Assembly (NCBI GenBank): GCA_031385325.1
Contig: JANNBJ010000147.1
Location: forward strand, 34,450 to 98,449
Reading direction: 5' to 3'
DNA from: SYFY01 sp031385325
Lineage (GTDB): Bacteria > Pseudomonadota > Gammaproteobacteria > Pseudomonadales > Azotimanducaceae
DNA length: 64,000 bases
Of this stretch, positions 8,131 through 17,062 are shown one piece after another (within the stretch, counting starts at the first letter, position 1; every line of letters begins with the position of its first letter). The notes under the pieces were generated by a model. The model saw only the letters and a list, made by a program, of their open reading frames with translations, was not told the origin of the DNA and ran no database searches. Position numbers and translations under genes: made by a program.

Positions 8131-9475
8131 ATGGTTGGCGCTGGCCATGTTCATCGGCTTCATCTTCCTGGTATTCGCCGGCTTCCCCGTTGCCTGGCTG
8201 TTGGGAGGACTCGCCGTTGTCTTTACCGCACTGGCCATCGTGCTGGATGTCGACTTCAACCTGACGGTTGGCGTGGACTGGAGCTACGCCTCGCTGTCGG
8301 TCGAGCGTATCTGGAACACCATGGAAAACTGGGTGATGGTCGCGCTGCCCATGTTCATCCTCATGGGTCTGTTGCTAGACCGGTCCGGAATCGCCCGCGA
8401 TCTGATGACCAGCTTTGCGCGGCTTTTTGGCAGCCTGCGTGGTGGACTGGCTATCGCAGTGACGTTGATTGGCCTGTTGCTCGCTGCAAGCACCGGCATC
8501 GTTGCTTCTTCGGTCATGCTGCTGGCACTGCTGGGTCTGCCGGTGATGCTGCAACAAGGCTACGATCGGTCACTTGCCGCCGGTACTGTTGCTGCAGTCG
8601 GGACGCTCGGCATCCTGATTCCGCCCAGCATCATGCTGGTGATGATGGCCGACCGGATGGCGATGAGCGTCGGTGATCTGTTTCTGGGCGCCGTGTTTCC
8701 CGGCCTGTTACTTGGCGTGCTGTATATCCTCTACCTCTTTGGCGTTGGATTGTTTCGACCGGACAAGGCACCAGGTGGTGTTTATCCACCGCTCGACTTC
8801 AGCGCCATAGTTGACTTGTTCAAGGCCATACTGCCACCCGCCTTTCTTATCCTTTCGGTGCTTGGCAGTATTTTTTTCGGCCTCGCAACGCCGACTGAAG
8901 CAGCGGGCGTTGGCGCCTTTGGTGCGTTGTTACTGGCGCTCTTCAAAGGTGCACTCAATATGGCCGGGATGCGTGACGTCCTGCAGGAAACCACGCGTTC
9001 AACCGCCTACATCTTCGCCATCATGCTGGGAGCAACAGCTTTTTCCCTGGTGCTGCGTGGACTTGGCGGCGACGAAATGATCGAGGGATGGCTTACTGGC
9101 TTGCCGTTTGGGCCCACCGGTATCGTCATCGCAATCCTGTTCGCCACGTTCATTCTCGGCTTTTTTCTCGACTGGATTGAACTCACCCTGATCATTCTGC
9201 CACTCGTCGCACCGGTGGTGATCAAGCTGGGGTTTGATCCAGTCTGGTTCACCGTACTGTTTGCGGTTTGTTTGCAGACCAGCTTTCTGACACCCCCGGT
9301 TGGTTTTTCGATTTTTTTCCTGAAAGGTGTGGCGCCGCCGGAAATCGATACACCCATCATCTATCGCGGGGTGGTTCCCTTCATCCTCCTTCAGCTGCTT
9401 GGACTGATGATCGTCTTCAACTGGGAGGCAATGGTGACTTGGCTGCCTGCACAGGCCTATGGAACAGGTGGATAA
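8117..9475 (+). CDS. dctM: TRAP transporter large permease
   Basis: Main transport subunit (about 452 aa, roughly 12 TM helices) that moves substrate with sodium. Family hallmarks include the AASTGIVASSVMLLALLGLPVMLQQGYD segment, GTLGILIPPSIMLV and a C-terminal PPVGFSIFFLKG loop. Two in-frame ATGs lie at 8111 and 8117. AGGAGG at 8105-8110 abuts the first but is correctly spaced from the second, so I choose 8117. Follows dctQ with a 14-bp overlap. Confidence 0.95.
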   Translation: MPPNEWLALAMFIGFIFLVFAGFPVAWLLGGLAVVFTALAIVLDVDFNLTVGVDWSYASLSVERIWNTMENWVMVALPMFILMGLLLDRSGIARDLMTSFARLFGSLRGGLAIAVTLIGLLLAASTGIVASSVMLLALLGLPVMLQQGYDRSLAAGTVAAVGTLGILIPPSIMLVMMADRMAMSVGDLFLGAVFPGLLLGVLYILYLFGVGLFRPDKAPGGVYPPLDFSAIVDLFKAILPPAFLILSVLGSIFFGLATPTEAAGVGAFGALLLALFKGALNMAGMRDVLQETTRSTAYIFAIMLGATAFSLVLRGLGGDEMIEGWLTGLPFGPTGIVIAILFATFILGFFLDWIELTLIILPLVAPVVIKLGFDPVWFTVLFAVCLQTSFLTPPVGFSIFFLKGVAPPEIDTPIIYRGVVPFILLQLLGLMIVFNWEAMVTWLPAQAYGTGG

Positions 9476-9479
9476 CAGC

Positions 9480-10256
9480 ATGACGATGTACAAGGTGATC
9501 GCAGAAAATCACGCGCATAGCAGTGAAAATCGTATCCACAGCGACGACGTGGCAGCTCGGCTGGGCTTTCGCGGTGCACTCGTGCCGGGAGTCGCCGTGT
9601 ATGGCTACATGACGCACCCACTGGTCGAACACCTCGGCACGCAGTGGCTGTCATACCATGCGACCGCCGTTCGATTTCTGAAGCCAGCGTACGAGGGAGA
9701 TGAGCTGAGGATCGAGCTCAAGACCTTGGACGACAGACACGAGGTCACCTGTGTCGGTCCGCGTGATGAACTGCTGGCTGTGTTGCACAGTCGCGTTGCA
9801 CGTGACCTGCAGGCAGCACCTAAGGCTGCTGTCTTTGCGGGTGCGCCAGTGGTGCACGAGCGCCCCGAAATCGCGTGGGACACCATCGATTGCGAACGAC
9901 CACTGCCCGCCTGGCAGTGGGACGCCAACGTGGATGAAAACACCGAATACACTTCACAGGTCGCTGACTTCCAGACCATCTACAAGGACTTCATCCATCC
10001 ACACTGGGCGCTCGCAACTGCCAACCGTGTACTGGTTCGTGAATACCTGATGCCAGCCTGGATTCATGTGGGCAGCGAAATCGAGCAATACCGTCCATTC
10101 ACGGTGGGCATGCAGGTCAATGTGCAGGCAGCACCCGTAGAGAAGTGGAAGAAAAAAGGTCACGAATTCGTTTGCCTGGCGATTCACTACGAGGACAGCC
10201 AAGGACCACTGTCAGTGGTGCAACACACGGCGATTTTCCGCGTGGCGGGTGTATGA
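9480..10256 (+). CDS. MaoC/hotdog-fold acyl dehydratase-like protein
   Basis: Predicted cytoplasmic hotdog-fold protein (258 aa). The N-terminal half has RIHSDDVAARLGFRGALVPGVAVYGYMTHP, close to the MaoC signature in which the substrate helix follows a GFRGALVPG turn. The second half (HWALATANRVLVREYLMP...GMQVNVQ) looks like a second, degenerate hotdog, so it may be a double-hotdog monomer. The catalytic Asp/His pair of true R-hydratases (GDxNPxH) is absent, so the reaction may be thioesterase-like or binding only. An earlier in-frame ATG at 9459 exists; 9480 fits the homologous region better. Its stop overlaps the next gene as ATGA. Confidence 0.7.
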   Translation: MTMYKVIAENHAHSSENRIHSDDVAARLGFRGALVPGVAVYGYMTHPLVEHLGTQWLSYHATAVRFLKPAYEGDELRIELKTLDDRHEVTCVGPRDELLAVLHSRVARDLQAAPKAAVFAGAPVVHERPEIAWDTIDCERPLPAWQWDANVDENTEYTSQVADFQTIYKDFIHPHWALATANRVLVREYLMPAWIHVGSEIEQYRPFTVGMQVNVQAAPVEKWKKKGHEFVCLAIHYEDSQGPLSVVQHTAIFRVAGV

Positions 10257-10870
10257 ACATCGGCGTTCTGGCATCGCATGGCGGCTCCACGTTGCAGGCA
10301 GTGCTGGATGCCATCGACGCCGGTCTGCTCGAAGCTCGGGTCAGCATCGTCATCAGCAACAACAGTGGTAGTGGTGCACTGCTTCGCGCCGCATCAGCAG
10401 GGATTCCAACCGCTCACATCAGTGGCACGACTCATCCGGACGACACCACCCGCGACAAAATCATCCGCGATACCTTCTTGGCTCATCAAGTTGAACTGGT
10501 TCTGCTGGCTGGTTACATGAAAGCCATTGGCTCCGCAACGCAAACCACATTCGATACCCGGATCATCAACACCCATCCGAGCTTGCTACCGAAGTATGGC
10601 GGTGCAGGCTTTTATGGGTTGAAAGTGCATGCGGCGGTCATCGCCGCTGGCGAACGCGAATCTGGCGCTACCGTTCACCACGTCAGTGGCAGCTACGACA
10701 CTGGTGCGATCATTGCTCAGCAACGTGTTGTCGTTAACGCCTGCGATACCCCCGAGTCACTGCAGGATCGTGTCAAGGCAGTCGAGCAAACCCTTCTGCT
10801 CAAGGTGCTGTCTGAATGGCCTGTCACAAACAAGCAGACAACACAGGCGGCGAGAGGAATTGCCGGATGA
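10253..10870 (+). CDS. PurN-type formyltransferase (phosphoribosylglycinamide formyltransferase-like)
   Basis: Formyltransferase-fold protein of 205 aa. It has the catalytic set of the family: Asn and His in INTHPSLLPKYGGAGFYG and Asp in SGSYDTGAII, as in PurN, which uses 10-formyl-THF to formylate GAR. The N-terminal phosphate loop reads ASHGGSTLQAV instead of the usual SGxGSNLQA. ATG at 10253 overlaps the previous stop (ATGA), and its own stop overlaps the CoA-transferase ATG. No other purine genes are here; it sits inside an acyl-CoA/TRAP operon. It could be the cell's real PurN that has been relocated, or a paralogue with a different acceptor. Confidence 0.8.
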   Translation: MNIGVLASHGGSTLQAVLDAIDAGLLEARVSIVISNNSGSGALLRAASAGIPTAHISGTTHPDDTTRDKIIRDTFLAHQVELVLLAGYMKAIGSATQTTFDTRIINTHPSLLPKYGGAGFYGLKVHAAVIAAGERESGATVHHVSGSYDTGAIIAQQRVVVNACDTPESLQDRVKAVEQTLLLKVLSEWPVTNKQTTQAARGIAG

Positions 10871-12069
10871 GCGACGGTCGACGACCGCTGGATGGCATTC
10901 GGGTTATCGAAGCAGGACAGCTGCTCGCCGGTCCGTTTGCTGGCACGTTACTGGGTTACTTCGGTGCCGAGGTCATCAAGATCGAACCACCAGGAGAAGG
11001 AGATCCGATTCGCGGCTGGCGCACCCTCGATGAACGCGGCACATCCTGGTGGTGGTACAGCCTGGGGCGCAACAAGAAATCCGTTACCGTCAATCTGCGA
11101 TCAGCGGCCGGGCGGAACATCGCACGACAGCTGATCGAAACCGCCGACGTTGTGATCGAAAACTTCAAGCCAGGCACCATGGAGAAGTGGGGTCTTGGGC
11201 CGGAAGTCTTCAAGACCTCCAATCCTGGCCTGATCTACTCACGAATCTCCGGTTATGGGCAAACCGGCCCTTACTCACACAAACCAGGTTACGCCTCAGT
11301 CACCGAAGGCTTCAGCGGTTTCCGCCACCTCAATGGATTCCCGGGCGAAGCGCCGGTGCGGCCCAACCTCAGCCTCGGCGATACGGTATCGGGTCTGCAT
11401 GCGGTGATTGGAATCCTGCTGGCCATTGTGGGACGCGAACGTGTTACCCAGGGTCAGGGCCAGAGTGTTGACGTCGCCCTGTACGAATCCATGTTCAATC
11501 TGATGGAAGGTGTGTTGCCTGAATATTCTGGTGCCAACCAGGTGCGTGGTGCGTCGGGCACCACCATCACCGGCATCGTCCCGACAAACACTTACGCCTG
11601 CGCGGATGGGAAGTATGTGGTAATCGGCGGGAATGGAGATTCGATCTTCATCCGCCTCATGCAGGCGATCGGTCGTGGTGACATCGGCTCGGACCCTGCC
11701 TGCGCAGACAACAAAGGCCGGGTTGAACATCAGGCGCGCATTGACAAGGCCATCGACACATGGACCCGCACCCAGACCGCGGCCCAGGTGATGGCCACCC
11801 TTGAAGCCGCCGATGTACCCGTGGGATTGATCTACAGCATCGAGGATGCTGTGCGTGATCCACACTATCAGGCACGCGGTATGTTCGAGACGGTCGACAC
11901 CCCTTCCGGCGCTCTGGACATCCCTGCCATTCTGCCAAAGCTTGAGCTGACGCCCGGTCGAACGGATTGGGCAGGCCCGGAAGTAGGTGCCGATACCGAT
12001 GCCGTGCTGGAACAACTCGGCCTCGGGGCTGAAGAGATCACCACATTACGATCGAGCGGCGACATTTGA
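10867..12069 (+). CDS. CaiB/BaiF family CoA transferase (class III)
   Basis: Class III CoA transferase (400 aa), moving CoA between acyl-CoA and a carboxylic acid in the cytoplasm. It begins RPLDGIRVIEAGQLLAGPFAGTLLGYFGAEVIKIEPPGEGDPIRGW, the standard N-terminus. The nucleophilic Asp lies in LSLGDTVSGLHAVIGIL near residue 172, and VIENFKPGTMEKWGLG is conserved. The ATG overlaps the formyltransferase stop, so it belongs to the same operon. With the TRAP transporter upstream and the hotdog and SDR genes beside it, activation of an imported acid to its CoA ester is the natural reading; the exact acid is unknown. Confidence 0.93.
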   Translation: MSDGRRPLDGIRVIEAGQLLAGPFAGTLLGYFGAEVIKIEPPGEGDPIRGWRTLDERGTSWWWYSLGRNKKSVTVNLRSAAGRNIARQLIETADVVIENFKPGTMEKWGLGPEVFKTSNPGLIYSRISGYGQTGPYSHKPGYASVTEGFSGFRHLNGFPGEAPVRPNLSLGDTVSGLHAVIGILLAIVGRERVTQGQGQSVDVALYESMFNLMEGVLPEYSGANQVRGASGTTITGIVPTNTYACADGKYVVIGGNGDSIFIRLMQAIGRGDIGSDPACADNKGRVEHQARIDKAIDTWTRTQTAAQVMATLEAADVPVGLIYSIEDAVRDPHYQARGMFETVDTPSGALDIPAILPKLELTPGRTDWAGPEVGADTDAVLEQLGLGAEEITTLRSSGDI

Positions 12070-12108
12070 AAGTCTGATCACGCCAACAAGCTCCCGTAGG
12101 AGAAAAGC

Positions 12109-12855
12109 ATGCGAAAAGTCGCCATCGTCACCGGCGCAGGTAGCGGAATCGGACAAAGCGCTGCGCTCGCTCTGCTCGCGGAGGGTTACGCCGTCGTGTT
12201 GGCTGGACGCAGGCTTGATCGACTCGAGGCAGTTGCGGCACTGGCACCGACGGGTGCCAGTGCGTTGGCTGTCGCAACCGACGTCAGTGATCTTGATTCA
12301 GTGACCAATCTGTTCACACAGACCAAGGCTCGTTTTGGTCGACTCGATCTTCTCTTCAACAACGCAGGGACCGGCGCACCACCCATTCCCATGGACGAAT
12401 TGACCCTTGCGCAATGGCAACGCGTGGTCGACGTGAACATCACCGGTGCATTCCTCTGTACACAACAGGCGATGCGGATCATGAAAACGCAAGCACCCAA
12501 AGGTGGCCGAATCATCAACAACGGCTCGATATCCGCGCATGTTCCACGCCCCAACTCGGCACCTTACACGGCCACTAAACACGCCATGACCGGGCTGACC
12601 AAATCCACCTCGCTGGACGGACGAGAGCACAACATCGTTTGCGGTCAGATCGACATCGGCAACGCACAAACCAGCATGACCGCTCGCATGAGCGGCGGCG
12701 TGATGCAGGCCAATGGCACGTTGGCACCGGAGCCGACGATGGACGTCGACCATGTGGCCAGGGCCATCGTGTACATGGCCGGATTGCCTCTCGATGCAAA
12801 CGTACAGTTCATGACCGTGATGGCATCGAAGATGCCGTTTATGGGGCGGGGATGA
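12109..12855 (+). CDS. SDR-family NAD(P)-dependent oxidoreductase
   Basis: Classical short-chain dehydrogenase (248 aa) with TGAGSGIG at residues 8-15, NNAGTG near residue 84 and a catalytic Ser plus YTATK (Tyr/Lys near 155-159). ATDVSD after the second strand and AGRRLDR at the cofactor-specificity loop hint at NADP(H). Starts 39 bp after the CoA transferase with a GTAGGAG ribosome site, so it is probably the last gene of the TRAP operon. Substrate unknown. Confidence 0.92.
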   Translation: MRKVAIVTGAGSGIGQSAALALLAEGYAVVLAGRRLDRLEAVAALAPTGASALAVATDVSDLDSVTNLFTQTKARFGRLDLLFNNAGTGAPPIPMDELTLAQWQRVVDVNITGAFLCTQQAMRIMKTQAPKGGRIINNGSISAHVPRPNSAPYTATKHAMTGLTKSTSLDGREHNIVCGQIDIGNAQTSMTARMSGGVMQANGTLAPEPTMDVDHVARAIVYMAGLPLDANVQFMTVMASKMPFMGRG

Positions 12856-12917
12856 CCGGTGGCGATCATCGGTTGTAGCTCTGCTGACAGAATTCGCTTA
12901 GGTTGAAAGCAGGTTGA

Positions 12918-12942
12918 TGCCAGATCTGAGTGAGGTCTGGCA
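12918..12942 (+). terminator. Hairpin after the TRAP/CoA operon (possible terminator)
   Basis: TGCCAGA and TCTGGCA form a 7-bp stem with an 11-base loop, 62 bp after the SDR stop and before the MFS gene. No strong T-run follows, so assignment is tentative. The rest of the 173-bp gap has a GGCGGAAGCGTCTGCTCCTAC segment resembling REP-type palindromic sequences of gammaproteobacteria. Confidence 0.35.
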
Positions 12943-13028
12943 ATGGCGGTGAGGGGTTTTGATTCGCGGACGGAGTCTGCTCATGCCTAGGCGGAAGCGT
13001 CTGCTCCTACAAATTTGAGGGGAAAACA

Positions 13029-14474
13029 GTGACTTCAACGGCTCCTGCCACGCTTGGCTGGCGAGTACGCCTCATGTTCGCCTTCGGACAGATTCCAGAA
13101 GGTGTGCAGAGCACCTCGTTCGGATTCTTCCTCCTGTTTTTCTACAACCAGGTGTTGGGGCTGTCCGGATTTCTCACCAGTGCAGCGATTGTCATCGCAC
13201 TGGTGATTGACGCCGTCATCGACCCGATCGTTGGCTCATGGTCCGACCGCACCCAAAGTGGCTGGGGGCGACGACATCCTTTCATGTACCTGGCTGCCCT
13301 CCCGTTCGCGGTGAGCTTCTATTTTTTGTTCGCACCACCTTCAGGGCTCGATGAAACAGGCCTGTTCATCTGGTTGGTCTCGCTGTCCATTCTGACTCGA
13401 GCCACGCAGTCCTGTTACTCCATTCCGCATACCGCAATGACTGCGGAACTCTCCACGGATTATGACGAACGAACGCTGCTGTCCGCACTGCGTTCGATCC
13501 TGGGTTCAGTAGGCACACTGATGGTGTTTCTGATCGGCTTGCAGATCTACTTCGAGGCGACAGACAAGTACCCCAACGGGCAACTCAATCCGGAGGCCTA
13601 TCCCTTATTTGCCGCGACGTTTGCAATCGTCATTGCACTGGGTGTGTGGATCTCAGCGTTTGGCACCCACAGTCAGATCCCGTACCTGCCGCAATCTGTA
13701 CCAACCGGAAAGCGCTTCAGTGTCCTTCAGGTGACAAGAGAAGCCGGTCAGGCTTTCACGCTGAGTTCTTTTCGTGTGATCGTTTTGATGGCAGTGCTGT
13801 GGGGCATGACGATGGGCATGGTGAGCGCCCTGTCGATCTACCTGGGTACGCTGTACTTTCAGTTCAGCCTCTCCATGATCGGCCTCAGCTTTCCCGCATC
13901 CGTGGTAGGCGGCTTCATCGGAGCAGGTCTTGCCACGCCCTTGGGACGGATTTTCCCGGAAAAGAAAACCCTGCTCATCGGTGGGCTGATCTGGTATGCG
14001 TTGTGGAACACGTTACCGATTATCCTGAGCCTGCTCGGTATGTTCCCGAAACCCGGCGACCCGATGCTCTTCTATCTGGTGATGGCCGCCAACGCCATCT
14101 GCAGCGTCGGTATCGGTGTGCTCGGTGTGATGATCGGCTCGATGATCGCGGACATCACCGACGAACACGAAGAAATTCATGGCAGTCGCAATGAAGGCAT
14201 CTACTACGCAGCGGCCTCGTTTGCAGCCAAGGCGATTGGTGGATTCGGCATCATCATCTCTGGCGTAGTTGTCGATCTCGCCGGAATTCAACGCAACGCG
14301 ACGGTTGAGACCATCGACCCCGAAGCTCTGCGAACATTGGCCATGGCGATGGGGCCGGGAGTACTCGTCATGATCGGAATCACGGCTTCGGTAGCAAGCC
14401 TCTACAAACTCACCCGCAAGGAACACAGTCGCATCCGCGCCGCGATCGACGGAGCACAGACCGTCAGGGCCTGA
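13029..14474 (+). CDS. MFS transporter, GPH/MFS_2 family (glycoside-pentoside-hexuronide-like symporter)
   Basis: Inner-membrane transporter of 481 residues with about 12 TM helices. The N-terminal motif AFGQIPEGVQSTSFGFFLLFFYNQVLGLSG and the helix 2-3 loop DPIVGSWSDRTQSGWGRRHPFMYLAALPFA are characteristic of the GPH/MFS_2 family. Known members carry sugars, but the family in marine and soil proteobacteria includes many orphan members beside acyl-CoA genes, so the substrate is open. The GTG start is preceded by AGGGGA. A bidirectional-looking hairpin follows the stop. Confidence 0.9.
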   Translation: MTSTAPATLGWRVRLMFAFGQIPEGVQSTSFGFFLLFFYNQVLGLSGFLTSAAIVIALVIDAVIDPIVGSWSDRTQSGWGRRHPFMYLAALPFAVSFYFLFAPPSGLDETGLFIWLVSLSILTRATQSCYSIPHTAMTAELSTDYDERTLLSALRSILGSVGTLMVFLIGLQIYFEATDKYPNGQLNPEAYPLFAATFAIVIALGVWISAFGTHSQIPYLPQSVPTGKRFSVLQVTREAGQAFTLSSFRVIVLMAVLWGMTMGMVSALSIYLGTLYFQFSLSMIGLSFPASVVGGFIGAGLATPLGRIFPEKKTLLIGGLIWYALWNTLPIILSLLGMFPKPGDPMLFYLVMAANAICSVGIGVLGVMIGSMIADITDEHEEIHGSRNEGIYYAAASFAAKAIGGFGIIISGVVVDLAGIQRNATVETIDPEALRTLAMAMGPGVLVMIGITASVASLYKLTRKEHSRIRAAIDGAQTVRA

Positions 14475-14479
14475 AGTGG

Positions 14480-14501
14480 AAGCGCCCCGAGTGGGGCGCT
14501 T
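14480..14501. terminator. Terminator hairpin between MFS gene and amtB
   Basis: AAGCGCCCC-GAGT-GGGGCGCTT is a perfect 9-bp GC-rich stem with a 4-base loop, followed on the + strand by TGATTTCTTC. It sits between two convergent genes and probably ends both transcripts. Confidence 0.8.
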
Positions 14502-14529
14502 GATTTCTTCAAGAGTCGAGCGCTATGGG

Positions 14530-16080
14530 TTACATGCTGTACGCACGTTCGCCATGCTGCGTGACATCGAGACCTTCGCGTTCGTTCTCTTCCGACACGC
14601 GCAGACCAACGATGAGATCCACCAACTTGTAGCAGATAAAGGCGACTACTCCAGACCAGATTACGGCGGTACCAACCGCCTGCACCTGGATCCAGAACTG
14701 TGCGCCAATTTCCGTCGTCACGAAGGTGTTGTTGATGTAGTCGGGAATGCCCGCACCACCCATGCTCCAGCTATTGAACAAACCGGTCAGCAAAGCGCCG
14801 AGAATTCCGCCGATGCCATGGATTCCAAAGACGTCGAGCGCATCGTCCGCACCCAACAATTTCTTCAAGCCGGTGACACCCCAGAAACAGCACACACCTG
14901 CCAATGCACCAATGATCAGCCCGCCGCCTACACCAACCCAGCCACACGCCGGGGTGATGGCAACCAGACCAGCCACAGCGCCTGAGACTGCGCCAAGCAT
15001 CGACGGTTTACCCTTCATCATCCACTCTGCCAACATCCAGGTGAGCGTTGCAGCAGCAGTTGCGGTCAGTGTATTGACGAATGCAAGCGTAGCGGTACCA
15101 CATGCTTCAAGCGCAGAACCTGCGTTGAAGCCGAACCAGCCCACCCACAGCATCGAGGCACCGATCATTGTCATGGTGAGATTGTGCGGGGTCATCGCCT
15201 CACGCCCATAACCAACGCGCTTGCCAACAACATAAGCACCTACCAGCCCGGCTACAGCCGCGTTGATATGCACGACCGTACCACCCGCGAAGTCCAGTGC
15301 ACCCTTGGCGAACAGGAAGCCGGATGCCGCCATGGCTGCGTCGTACGAATCCTGGTCAGTAATTGCATCCGGACCTGGCCAGAACCACACCATGTGCGCC
15401 ATCGGAATGTATGCAAAGGTGAACCACAACGCAGAGAACAACAGCACCGCTGAGAACTTCATGCGCTCAGCGAAAGCACCAACAATCAGCGCAACGGTGA
15501 TTGCCGCAAACGAGGCCTGGAAGGCGACAAACGTAAACTCCGGAATGTAGACGCCTTTGCTGAACGTCGCAGCGTTCGCTACTCCATTCGTGACCGGATC
15601 GAAGATCCCAGCAAGCATCACTCTGTCAAAACCTCCAAAGAAGGCATTACCCTGCGTAAACGCCAGCGAATAGCCATAGATCACCCAAAGTACCGAGATC
15701 ATCGAAAAGATAACAAACACCTGCATCAACACCGACAGCATGTTCTTGCTGCGAACGAGCCCGCCGTAGAATAGCGCCACGCCAGGAATGGTCATCATGA
15801 TGACCAGCAAGGTCGCAGTCAGCATCCAGGTAGTGTCACCCTTGTTCGGGCTGGGTGCGGCAACTGGAGCTTCTTCTTCAACCGCAACCGCTTCCTCGAC
15901 GATCGGTTCGGAAATTGCTTCCGACTCGACGAGCGGATCCATCGCTGCAATATCACTCACTGTCGTTTCAAGGCTCGCGGCCTCATCAACCGGCGTAACC
16001 ACCGACTCGTCCTGAGCCAGCGTTAGTCCGGAAGACAAGAGGACCAACGCCAGGCCCAACGAAGTAATTATTCTTTTCAT
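14530..16080 (-). CDS. amtB: Ammonium transporter
   Basis: Amt/MEP/Rh ammonium channel (516 aa from the ATG at 16080, preceded by GGGAGGTG). A cleavable leader (MKRIITSLGLALVLLSSGLTLAQ) is followed by an unusually long acidic Glu/Val/Ala-rich stretch of about 60 residues before the first membrane helix (TATLLVIMMTIPGVALFYGG). The two pore histidines are present in GTVVHINAAVAG and VFGIHGIGGILGALLTG, and the FNAGSALEACG motif is intact. It follows glnK on the same strand after 130 bp, the standard arrangement in which GlnK plugs AmtB under nitrogen excess. A CGTGTG-AACA-CACACG hairpin lies at 16119-16134 in the gap. Confidence 0.97.
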   Translation of the reverse strand: MKRIITSLGLALVLLSSGLTLAQDESVVTPVDEAASLETTVSDIAAMDPLVESEAISEPIVEEAVAVEEEAPVAAPSPNKGDTTWMLTATLLVIMMTIPGVALFYGGLVRSKNMLSVLMQVFVIFSMISVLWVIYGYSLAFTQGNAFFGGFDRVMLAGIFDPVTNGVANAATFSKGVYIPEFTFVAFQASFAAITVALIVGAFAERMKFSAVLLFSALWFTFAYIPMAHMVWFWPGPDAITDQDSYDAAMAASGFLFAKGALDFAGGTVVHINAAVAGLVGAYVVGKRVGYGREAMTPHNLTMTMIGASMLWVGWFGFNAGSALEACGTATLAFVNTLTATAAATLTWMLAEWMMKGKPSMLGAVSGAVAGLVAITPACGWVGVGGGLIIGALAGVCCFWGVTGLKKLLGADDALDVFGIHGIGGILGALLTGLFNSWSMGGAGIPDYINNTFVTTEIGAQFWIQVQAVGTAVIWSGVVAFICYKLVDLIVGLRVSEENEREGLDVTQHGERAYSM

Positions 16081-16210
16081 GTTCACACACCTCCCAGGAC
16101 AACGGACCTGGATTGGCTCGTGTGAACACACACGTCGCCATCCAGACTGATGATGCCGAAGCTATCGATCGTGCAATTGTTTTGTGTCAACGCTCGCATC
16201 TCTAATGCTC

Positions 16211-16549
16211 CTAAATGGCTTCCACACCGGTCTCACCGGTGCGGATGCGGATGACGTCTGCCAGAGGCAGAATGAAGATCTTCCCATCGCCGACTTTGCC
16301 GGTGTGGGCTGCCTTCTGTATGGCTTCAACTACGACATCGAGTTGCGAATCATCGACAGCGACTTCGAGCTTGATCTTGGGCAGAAAGTCCACCACGTAC
16401 TCCGCGCCGCGATAGAGTTCTGTATGTCCTTTCTGTCGCCCGAATCCTTTGACTTCGGTGACGGTCATTCCGGCAATTCCGATTTCGGAAAGATGTGTTC
16501 GCACATCATCGAGTTTGAACGGTTTAATAATGGCAGTAACAAGTTGCAT
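16211..16549 (-). CDS. glnK: Nitrogen regulatory protein PII
   Basis: PII signal protein, 112 aa, the normal length. MQLVTAIIKPFKLDDVR starts the fold; the T-loop reads YRGAEYVVDFLPK with the uridylylation-site tyrosine (Tyr51), and the B-loop reads TGKVGDGKIFI. The ATG at 16549 is chosen for the AAGGGGGA site upstream and for family alignment. It is first in a glnK-amtB operon, and a sigma-54-type promoter lies about 150 bp upstream, which fits NtrC-dependent induction under nitrogen limitation. Confidence 0.97.
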   Translation of the reverse strand: MQLVTAIIKPFKLDDVRTHLSEIGIAGMTVTEVKGFGRQKGHTELYRGAEYVVDFLPKIKLEVAVDDSQLDVVVEAIQKAAHTGKVGDGKIFILPLADVIRIRTGETGVEAI

Positions 16550-16696
16550 GGCTATTCCCCCTTCGTCGCGTAACCGAGAACGCACGCCATCATCGATACA
16601 GCGTCAGATCGGAACGTGATGGCAGTGTTGTTCAATTTGATTCCTCTGTTTACAGGATGTTGATCCAGGGTTCGCAAAGCGAACTCGGTGAGAGAG

Positions 16697-16713
16697 AGCA
16701 CGTTCCGTGCCAA
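16697..16713 (-). promoter_or_regulatory. Sigma-54 (RpoN) type promoter for glnK-amtB
   Basis: Reading the minus strand gives TTGGCACGGAACGTGCT: the -24 GG and the -12 GC dinucleotides are exactly 12 bases apart, and it matches the YTGGCACGrNNNTTGCW consensus at all but one position (T to G in the -12 box). It is oriented toward glnK, implying a leader of roughly 135 bases. No obvious NtrC pair was found in the next 100 bp. Confidence 0.75.
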
Positions 16714-17062
16714 TGACTCAGTCCGTGTAACGGTTTGTTAAACACAAGGCAGCAAAAAACCGGGATACGCGAAGTAACGATCTGGGATGAAATCGAAGGG
16801 GCGACCAAAGGCCACCTCTTCACACAGCTGAGGAAACATGGAGCGAAAAAGCTGGATGGGAGGGAACTAGTTCGGTTCGCTCATCGTTCGGCATTCCTCC
16901 GCTGGATTACGAAGGGAATAGAGCAAGCGGCGTGCCAGCAGTTCAATCACCAACAAATAGCCACCAGGACTCGAGCTGAACAGCCAGACAAAGGGCGGGT
17001 GCTTCATTCCGGTGCGTTTTTTAGCCGCCTGCTCGGGATCAGGCACCAAGATCAAGCGTTGA
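16714..17062. other. About 350 bp without a supported gene
   Basis: Between the glnK promoter and the phosphatase stop, open frames exist on both strands, but none has a ribosome site or recognisable protein. The part next to the promoter would be expected to hold enhancer sites for a sigma-54 activator; none matches the NtrC consensus clearly. Confidence 0.5.
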
